64,000 nucleotides of DNA from Bondarzewia mesenterica. Taxonomy: Eukaryota; Basidiomycota; Agaricomycetes; Russulales; Bondarzewiaceae. The stretch's first letter is position 1; each line of letters starts with the position of its first letter. This document shows, in pieces, positions 57,157 to 64,000 of this stretch. The translations under genes were made by a program, and so were the position numbers. Where the stretch lies: assembly GCA_004802705.1 (NCBI GenBank), contig SGPL01000002.1, positions 140,786 to 204,785 of the forward strand, written 5' to 3'. Below the pieces are notes generated by a model, which saw nothing but the letters and a program-made list of their open reading frames with translations, made no database searches and had not been told where the DNA came from.

Positions 57157-57651
57157 CGAAGGAGTGGAATGAGGGGTGTGAGCTGTTCAGCCTTGACTGC
57201 TAAGTTCTTTGAGAACTTGAAGCGTGATTGCGAGAAAAGTTTAAGCAGAGACGGGATGGGTTGATACAGAGATTATTCTGTCAATGACAAGTCAATGAAA
57301 TTCAGGAGATGACAACAGTACCCTGAGGTAAACGTTACTCAAGAGCGATATAGCATTGACAATAGCGACTATCGATAGTAGATAGAGAATGACATTAATA
57401 TGTCGCATTCCCTGGCAACGCGCGAACTTGACTTGAACGGTTCCGAATATGTACTCCGGATGTGGCAGCATATCCGCCTTTACAATACATTCCCCCACTA
57501 ACAAAATGAGGCAACAGACAAACGAAATTGCGATGTATACAACAAAACTTGAACGACAGCAAAAAAGCCGACCCAAGGAATGATAGATGTCAGCGATGAT
57601 GAGACACAACAAGAGATGGTCAACCGGTCAAGCTAAGTCAAGGACCGTCCG
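57157..57651. other. Intergenic, WDR24 5' flank
   Basis: Contains the WDR24 promoter and the end of eIF2A. A minus-strand frame at 57292-57612 encodes two hydrophobic stretches (YIAISFVCCLILLVG, YLLSIVAIVNAISLL), but I see no homology or splice support, so I do not call it a gene. Confidence 0.45.
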
Positions 57652-59746
57652 TTATGAAGACACAGACAGGGCCGCGAGCTCCTTTTTGATTTCGACCTCA
57701 CTCTCAATCTTTTTCAACTGCGTAGCCTCCAACCGCTCACCCTTCTGCGCCTTCTCCTTAAGCTCTTCAATAGCTTTGAGCTGAACAGATGAAACGGTTC
57801 GCCGTCAATACCATCATCACCCAGATATAAAACACAAACCTTCTTGTTCAAATTTCTGATCTTCTTTTGCACCGGGTCCAGGATGCCGCTGTCCATACCA
57901 GGTGTAGGTGGGACAGACGTGTCCACCACAACGACTGGCGCCTCCACAGGCCTATTCCCATTCCCATTCTTCCCTGCACCAGCACCATCTCTCTCCTTCT
58001 TCTCCTTCACACCCTTCCGTTTGCGTCGCTTGTCAGAGTCCGGACCCGGCGAAGGGGACGTGGGCGCTCCGGGGACGANTCTCCGCCCATTAGCCTGCGA
58101 AGCAAGGCTGCGTCCAGNGCGCGTAGGGGTGACAGCACCGCTCCCATTCGGCGTGCGCGCGGGCGAGCCACCATCTTCGCCTCGCTGGTAGACAAGAGAC
58201 GCGCCCTGACCGCGAGCACCAGGTGGACGATAGGCCCCTGCCGGCTTGGACGGTGTTGACTTCACGACCGCTGTATGTGCTTGAGCGCTCGCAGAGGGTG
58301 CAGGAGCGGGTGGAATAACCGAGGGGAAAGGAGGAGCATTATCGATGGCTATAGGTCTCCAGCTCGTCTGGTATAATTCGTCGCACGTTTGCACATGCAC
58401 AAGCTGTCCAAGGATATACCAGATTTTGATGCCGTTGTCGACACGTAACCGCGGGCTCAACGTGGCAGTCAGAAGGAATTTGCCGTCAGGAGACCACTCG
58501 CAATGTGAGGTGTTCGAGGCGTCGATGGTGGAAAGTTTGGTAAGGGAACGGCGGTCGAAGATGTCGACCTTACCAGCTAAGTTCCCGAAACCCGCGAGGG
58601 CAATGAGACGAGAGTGAGGGTTGAATGAGATAAAGTTATAGAAGGAGCTCCCGAAGTCGTGCAGCGTTCGAACACGCTGGTCGAACAGCATTGCCTTCGC
58701 AGGCATGTCTGAAACATCCATAAAGTGTCAACACCGCATGATGATCCGAAAGGCTGAATGAGGTGCTTACAGCCATATACTACACCAAACTCTTTCGAGT
58801 TTGACTCCACGCAAAGTCGTGGATTGGGCCTTCCTTGTCGAGAGTTACCCTGCAATCGAAATCGCCAGCAGCACTGAGCAAATACAGTCCTGTCTGGCCG
58901 TAATAGCTCTTGTTGGTATTGTCCACATCAGTATGCGTCAAAACGAGAACTTGAGTCCCAAGTGTGTTCCATTTCATCTGAGACTTCTCCGCCTTGAAGA
59001 AAGTTTTTTGACAAGTTGGCGGCGCAGTGAGATTCAGGAGGGAATAAATCTTGACGCTGGCAGGTTGACCCTTCTTCTCTGGAATGAACACAGCTATCGA
59101 AGGGTGCAGCCCAGGGCTAAGGGTGACGCTCGACGCTCCCTCCACCTTCAACTTGTCCACGACGCCCTTCTCCCACTCCGATGGCCTGAACACCTGGATC
59201 TCCTGCCCAACTAGCCGGATCGCATGGGATTCGATGATGTTGTACTGTATGTCCCAGCCCTCCTGGGACTTCTGCGTGAACGAGATGAGCTCTTCGCCAG
59301 TCGATGTGGAGAATACACGCAGATTCTTGTGTTGAACACCATCTTCCAGTTTCACCAGTCGCTCCCAAGTGGAAAGGTAAGTCCCTCGTGGTGAGAAATT
59401 GATGTCGATTACATTTGGGATGGACAATTCCTGGAGTAATATGGCACCCTCAGCCCGGTAGATGCGAACGCTATTTTCAGATGTTGCAGATGTGAGCGTC
59501 AGATGAGAAGGCTTCTTTTCATCGATAAAATCGGAACATACCCCGTGGGCAAAGCGTAAGCAAAAAAAACGCCCATCTTGACTGTATTGAAATGTTCGGG
59601 CTGGTACGTCCGGGGCTTCGAATCCATCTACAGGCTCGTAGTCAAGATTTCCGCTGACAAGACCCATAGACTTTTGTGCGCGGACTGTCGGATGGCGAAT
59701 CAGCAAAAATCGACATTTGTAGATACCTACTGGAAAGTTGGGTCAT
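57652..59746 (-). CDS. Eukaryotic translation initiation factor eIF2A
   Basis: eIF2A delivers initiator or other tRNAs to the 40S subunit independently of GTP and is built on a WD-like beta propeller. Exons 59746-59731, 59684-58771, 58708-57840 and 57780-57652, about 642 aa. The first exon is only 16 nt (MTQLS), joining to RAQKSMGLVSGN. The propeller region includes YSQDGRFFCLRFAHGV, VIDINFSPRGTYLSTWER, GWDIQYNIIE and MPAKAMLFDQRVR, then FISFNPHSRLIALAGFGNL, HCEWSPDGKFLLTATLSPRL and DNGIKIW. A basic, Pro-rich linker (KRRKRKGVKEKKERD) and a C-terminal helix (LKAIEELKEKAQKGERLEA) complete the family pattern. A base is missing near 58801-58804: the frame shifts between DFAWS and NSKEFGVVYG, and exon 2 is one nucleotide short. 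Two Ns lie in the linker. Confidence 0.92.
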
Positions 59747-60668
59747 ATGCACGAGCAGAAGGGGAGGGATTTCGCGTTGTGAGATTTTGCAGTATGACTT
59801 TGGGCACTCCAACACAGCAGATGATGCTGAGACAACAAAAAAACCACGAGATATCGGTATGGGAAGAGCTGATAGACGATTGAAACGTACCAAAGTGCCC
59901 AAGATAATCCTAAATACCACCCTCCTTATTGATTACTTGCTCGCAATAGACCCAACCTTCCAGGAGATGAGACAAAAGGCTCACTGACAGGCATACTGCG
60001 AGGTAAACTGAGATGCCATTGTAATCGAATAAAGGGACTTTTGTGGTTAGCGAAGGGTTATGAAGCAAGTTAATGCTTCACACTGGGGAAAAGAGGAAGG
60101 GCGAGATGGAGGTTTGGAGAGAGGAAGTCGTTGATTGACTGGAAGATACAAGACGAAATTTACCTGCTTCGGTTACTTATGTAATCGCATAGCTTCAGTG
60201 ACCGTCACTTCCGTTCAGCACGTCGAGTCTCGACATCGATGACCATCAAGTCGAGCTCGCGTTGGACTGTACGATGGTCATGCAAGAGGTATAAATGGCC
60301 CTTCTCTCTATGCTTACAGGTTTTTCAATCTCCCGTGAAGTTTCGACTGGAATAGAGGAACGCACCCATTTCGGAACCTCACGATTCGAATGTTCTTTCT
60401 GGGGACTACGCTGGCCAAATTGTACAGAGGCGAGATTTTCTGCTGACAACAACATACTGTGATGGAAAATATAGTTCCTGTAAAGTCATTCTTTCGCAGT
60501 CCACTTTTGTTGTGTTGTTACCTTTATTCTCAGGTCATTGTACTTCCGTCAGCCATTGTGGCCATCTCGTATGCTCATGGCCATCTTGTGGCACAACGCG
60601 TGATTATAAAAGTGCCATCTTGTCTTGTATGTCCTCTCTTTGAACCTTTCCGAACCTCGTTGATCATC
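59747..60668. other. Divergent intergenic region
   Basis: The eIF2A promoter on the left and the 5' flank of the next plus-strand gene on the right. 60459-60668 is open in plus-strand frames and may be 5' UTR of that gene. No other feature supported. Confidence 0.45.
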
Positions 60669-61769
60669 ATGGACACTCTACCAATTACAGCTCTCCAGCG
60701 GCAACGGTATCTCGCTCTCATACGAGAGTACCGGACCCGCCAGCGTAAATGCGCGACGAAGGCAGTCTTCCGAGAAGAGATCATGAAATTGATCTTCGAG
60801 CTGCATCCAGAATGCCGCGCACATACCTCAGAATTCTATCAAAAAATTGCCCACGATGTCCCGGAACGCTTCGTGGCCCCGTTAGTAACTCTTTGTGCAT
60901 TCCATGGCAGTGGGGTGCGTTCACGCCACACCTTGAGATGCTTTCGCGGTACCATGCTGACGTCTGTATAGTCTCCCTCTCATGATAAACGCCCTCAGTT
61001 TCCCGTACGATTTGACGTACCCCGTCGACCAACTCCGCAGCAGTTCAGCCGCCGTCGCGTTCCCCAAGTCTCGGATTCAACATACTATGTACACATTGAC
61101 CAACGTATCCCCTTCGTAATATCCGGCTCCACAGAACCTGGAGTTCGTCTGGTTGATCTGCTAAATAAAAATCCATGCACCTGGATGCAAGGGCATCAAG
61201 ATAGTCCATTCCTACGCTCTCCTTTTGATCAGATTTTATTCCGCTTTTCTGTAAGTTGCGATGCCCGTTCCCCGATAGTCGGCCTATTGACGGCAAGCAT
61301 CAGTGGCCTGGCAGCGACTTCTCTGAAACGAAGATCCCCACGGCCTATTACCCGCGCCAGACCAAGCGCAAAAAAAGGCCACGCAGTTCACCTCAGACGT
61401 TCGAGCCTTGCGAAGGCCATTGCACAGTATATCGCAAAAGTTCTCCCCCAAATAGCGGTCAGTCCATCCAGGCTCTGGTGGCGTCGTTAATTGATCTTGA
61501 GAATCGCGTGCAAACAGCACTTCCAAGAGACGCCTGACACCAATTTCGTCCTCAGCACGACGTGCCGCAAAGGTATCACAATCGAGGACATCGTGCTTGT
61601 CTCGCTGGTGCCAATATCACAACAGCCAGACTGCCCTCCAAAGTGGATAGCAGAGCTTGACGTTTTGTTCATCACACAGCCCGGGACTGTTCGCCACGAA
61701 GTGCCCAAATCTCCGTTGACTCCTATACCCAAACTACGACCCCCGCCTCCCATGTCTGGAAGTGGCTGA
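60669..61769 (+). CDS. Hypothetical Agaricomycete protein with apparent frameshift
   Basis: Exons 60669-60914, 60972-61250, 61298-61457 and 61518-61769 give about 311 aa. The N terminus is helical and basic (RYLALIREYRTRQRK), followed by an Arg/Pro-rich linker. The middle reads GVRLVDLLNKNPCTW, then FDQILFRFSHQWPG. The end reads LAKAIAQYIAKVLPQ and GITIEDIVLVSLVPISQQ. The pattern (small domain with a WPG, then a helical segment, then IEDIVLVSL) resembles a family I have seen among mushroom hypothetical proteins, but I cannot name it. Exon 3 is one base too long: with the C4 run at 61336-61339 reduced to C3, HQWPGSDFSETKI continues directly into PRPITRA and the rest of the frame fits. Without that correction the protein would end early at 61537. 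Function unknown. Confidence 0.6.
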
Positions 61770-62045
61770 AGTCGAGACTGCATGGATTTTTAATGATTCT
61801 GAATTGGAGAATTCATTGACTGTAAGACTATAGAAGAGTACCCACTATTGCTATCGTAATTGGGCTGTGCACGGACACTTTGTATTGGATCTTTATTTCT
61901 AGTTTACCGCATGATGGGTTTCTGTATCTGTCACCATATAGTGTAGTCGAAGTGATGATGAACAGAGGATTAGATGACTAGGGATTAGGGACATTCTGAT
62001 GACGACCGGCGACCATTTCCAAGATGTAGGACCACGAGCTAAAGA

Positions 62046-64000
62046 TCACTTCTGTTTACCACATTGCTGACGATGACCAGCCTTCCAGTGTTCCTACACA
62101 AAAATTCTAGCACACCACCTAAGAATCTCAATCTGAAGAGACTCACCCTCTGACATTCAGTACCACAGTACAGTGTCCGGTGACACCTCGAACACCTTCA
62201 AGTCCGCAGTCAGTTTGAAGATAATCGCAACAGACCCAAACGACTTACCCGGCCAAATTATGCGGGGATCCGCAATTCCAACAACACCCTCCATTCTTCT
62301 TGTCCCTTTTTTGCGTTGTGACTTCCTGCATGAATCTCCCCATCCGATCCTCCTCATCCCCATCCCACGTCCTCTCCAATTTTTGCCCCCTCTTCAGCTC
62401 ACCTGTTGTCCCGGGGGCAGGCGCTTTCAGCGCATCCTCATGGAGCGGGCGTACAAACGTCTTCGGCCCGCTCCATACCGAGTCGGGACTCGCAAGCGCG
62501 GCGCGCACCCGCGCCCGCGCGTCGAACAGGTCGAAGTCGTCCGGATCGAAATCGACGGTGATGGTCTTGCCCTTATAGTTCAGCGCATACTGGAGCTCCT
62601 GCAACGTCTCGTTCTTCTCGCGGACAGTCCCATGCCTCAGCTTGGCCATGTCTTCAACCCAAGTTTCGTTCCCACTGCCGTCTTCCCGTGGGCAGGCTCC
62701 GCAGCCGTCGAGGACCGCTACCTTTCCGGTGCTCTCTGAAGCGGGTGCAATATCTTCAACCTGAAGATCGACTTATCAATGGAAATGAGGTGGTCCAAGA
62801 AGGCAAACACTCGCAGTGATAATGTGCCTCCAATTGTCGCCGTCTAAAGACGAAGTTCTTGTCAGTGAAGTGCGCGGATGGAAAGCGGAAGACATACAAT
62901 CATAAAGCCAAAGCATGATTTCACCCTCTTTCTGCAGCAGATGAGCGAGCGTCCAGACTCCGCGGTCGCTCTTTTCAGGCACTGCGTCATATCCAATCTG
63001 AAGGAAAACAAAAAAGATTGAGTCAAGTGTTGCGGCTGTTGCAGAGGGAGAAAACCTGACCGATTGACTATGCATCATATCGATAGCTTTGGATTCCTAC
63101 CCGTTCACAAAAAATTAGCCTGTTTTGAAGCCTTCAAACGAAGCGAAAAGGATTATCGTTGGCCCGTACACGGCACCATCCTTACACACAGTGAAAGCAT
63201 GTGCGTGATAATTTCTCACCCTGTGTGTTGAACGGGCTTCACAAAACATACTACACCTTATTATTTCAGAAAAGCGCTCACCAGCCCATGAGCGGTGTAA
63301 TGACCTTGTCTGCAAGGGCTGCGACTGAGATCCCTCCAGAGACTCGGAATTGCCTCCAAATCTAAAGTGAAGAATAGTAAGGGCCAAAACAACAGCGGTG
63401 CTCTAGGCAGGCGAAATTTACCCTGTCATTTCCTGCATCGTCCTTGATGTCACTAAATGGGATAACAGATTGAGATGAAAACACGGCTCATGTCGAAGTG
63501 TGAGCCATTACTTACTTCATCACTATCTTCAACGTGTAGTCTCTATGGGTAAGGTCACCGAGATCCATTTTTTCTAGTTTCGCTATCTGTTTTGTCGAGT
63601 GAGCCCATGAAGACCCTGAAACCCTGAATGCTGAAAACAACATTGCTAACCTGGTTTTCAACCAATCTGCTGACGAACTGTTGTTCTGGAGTCTTATCGA
63701 AACTCCCACCATTGAGAAATATGTTGTACAAATTTGTTGCCATCTAGATCAGGTCATTCACCAGTCGCTGGACTAAGATCGAGATGAAGTTTTTTAACCT
63801 TGCGCTGCAGCAGATAATCGCCGTGATCCATGTGTCCAGCATAAGGAGATTCTTTTGGGTATACCTGAAGGAGTACTTCAGGAATGAAACAAGTACCTAA
63901 ACGAAAGAAAAAAAAAAAAAAAAAAACCATACCGGCGTGATGCCCCACCATATTGTTCTGCCCAGCCAGTCCTTATAAGGTTTGAAGTATCTGGGTCTAC
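62046..64000 (-). CDS. pRiA4b-Orf3/MM3350-like domain protein with C-terminal MYND zinc finger, 5' end outside window
   Basis: Minus-strand gene entering from the right edge. Exons read: 64000-63933 (partial), 63864-63799, 63743-63651, 63586-63516, 63452-63422, 63361-63282, 63220 to about 63160, 63096-63061, 62997-62898, 62843-62815, 62760-62249, 62195-62147, 62093-62046. The core fits the pRiA4b Orf3-like (MM3350) fold: YTLKIVMND, IWRQFRVSGG, ITPLMGW, HAHAF, AIDMMHSQSIGYDAVPE, LWLYDYGDNWRHIIT, then GCGACPREDGSG. After a linker, a MYND finger is complete: CWNC, CSRC, YCGTEC, then HWKAGHRQQC. The exon 7-8 joint near 63100-63160 is unresolved. The intron after IIT starts with GC (62814). MYND fingers usually bind proteins; the role of the Orf3-like fold in fungi is unknown. 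The start codon is not in the window. Confidence 0.8.

Noticed and set aside
57292..57612. Minus-strand frame with two hydrophobic segments, possible small membrane protein
   Set aside because: It lies in the WDR24 promoter, has no splice or homology support, and its composition is explained by AT-rich non-coding DNA.
63908..63926. Long A/T homopolymer as a poly-A tail of a retroposed gene
   Set aside because: It lies within an intron of the MYND gene, on the T side of its polypyrimidine tract, and no retroposed sequence adjoins it.
1..64000. CRISPR arrays, bacterial operons, ribosome binding sites
   Set aside because: Intron structure throughout shows eukaryotic nuclear DNA, and no regularly spaced short repeats were seen.

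Overview
The window is nuclear DNA of a filamentous fungus, most likely a mushroom-forming basidiomycete (Agaricomycetes). The genes are broken by many introns, nearly all 45-75 bp with GT...AG ends. The recognisable proteins have basidiomycete layouts: an intersectin/Cin1-type EH-SH3-SH3-DH-PH protein, a GH5_12 sterylglucosidase-like enzyme, a divergent P450, and several proteins that look Agaricomycete-specific. There is no operon logic. Gene models below were built by hand from reading frames, splice sites and phase bookkeeping. No database search was run.

Layout. 0.8-4.5 kb: a 20-exon MFS transporter with an oversized 734-bp intron. 5.0-5.7 kb: a hypothetical gene. 5.9-8.9 kb: a divergent pair, mitoribosomal protein mS33 and the mitochondrial RNA helicase SUV3. 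9.3-10.6 kb: inositol polyphosphate multikinase. 10.7-11.4 kb: a hypothetical gene. 11.7-19.7 kb: a duplicated locus of small 104-aa genes, decayed copies of them, and a second gene with an arginine/serine-rich tail, partly inverted. 20.5-22.9 kb: a three-domain AROM-like protein (shikimate kinase, dehydroquinase, shikimate dehydrogenase) without the two N-terminal AROM domains, like the quinate repressor QUTR/QA-1S. 22.9-24.2 kb: poor, N-rich sequence. 24.2-27.1 kb: GH5_12 glucosidase. 27.6-28.6 kb: OPA3-like. 29.0-30.8 kb: Cdc73 (Paf1 complex). 31.8-33 kb: small hypotheticals. 33-37 kb: gene-poor. 37.1-44.0 kb: intersectin/Cin1. 44.5-46.6 kb: a DUF6697-like protein. 47.7-48.9 kb: P450. 50.4-51.6 kb: short-chain dehydrogenase. 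52.8-57.2 kb: WDR24/Rtc1 of the SEA/GATOR2 complex. 57.7-59.7 kb: eIF2A. 60.7-61.8 kb: hypothetical. 62.0-64.0 kb: the 3' part of a pRiA4b-Orf3/MM3350-like protein ending in a MYND zinc finger; its 5' end lies beyond the window.

How the genes relate. Most are ordinary housekeeping genes with no shared pathway: transcription elongation (Cdc73), translation (eIF2A), amino-acid signalling to TORC1 (WDR24), endocytosis and actin (intersectin), inositol phosphate signalling (IPMK), mitochondria (mS33, SUV3, OPA3). The mS33/SUV3 pair shares a 212-bp promoter region and both act on mitochondrial RNA or translation.

Quality warning. Six otherwise well-formed genes (Cdc73, intersectin, P450, WDR24, eIF2A and the 60.7-kb gene) need a one-base correction to keep frame, often in a G or C run, and single Ns are scattered at 21.8-24.1, 32.8-33.2, 39.2-41.6 and 58.1 kb. 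These look more like sequencing errors than real mutations, but that cannot be proved here.
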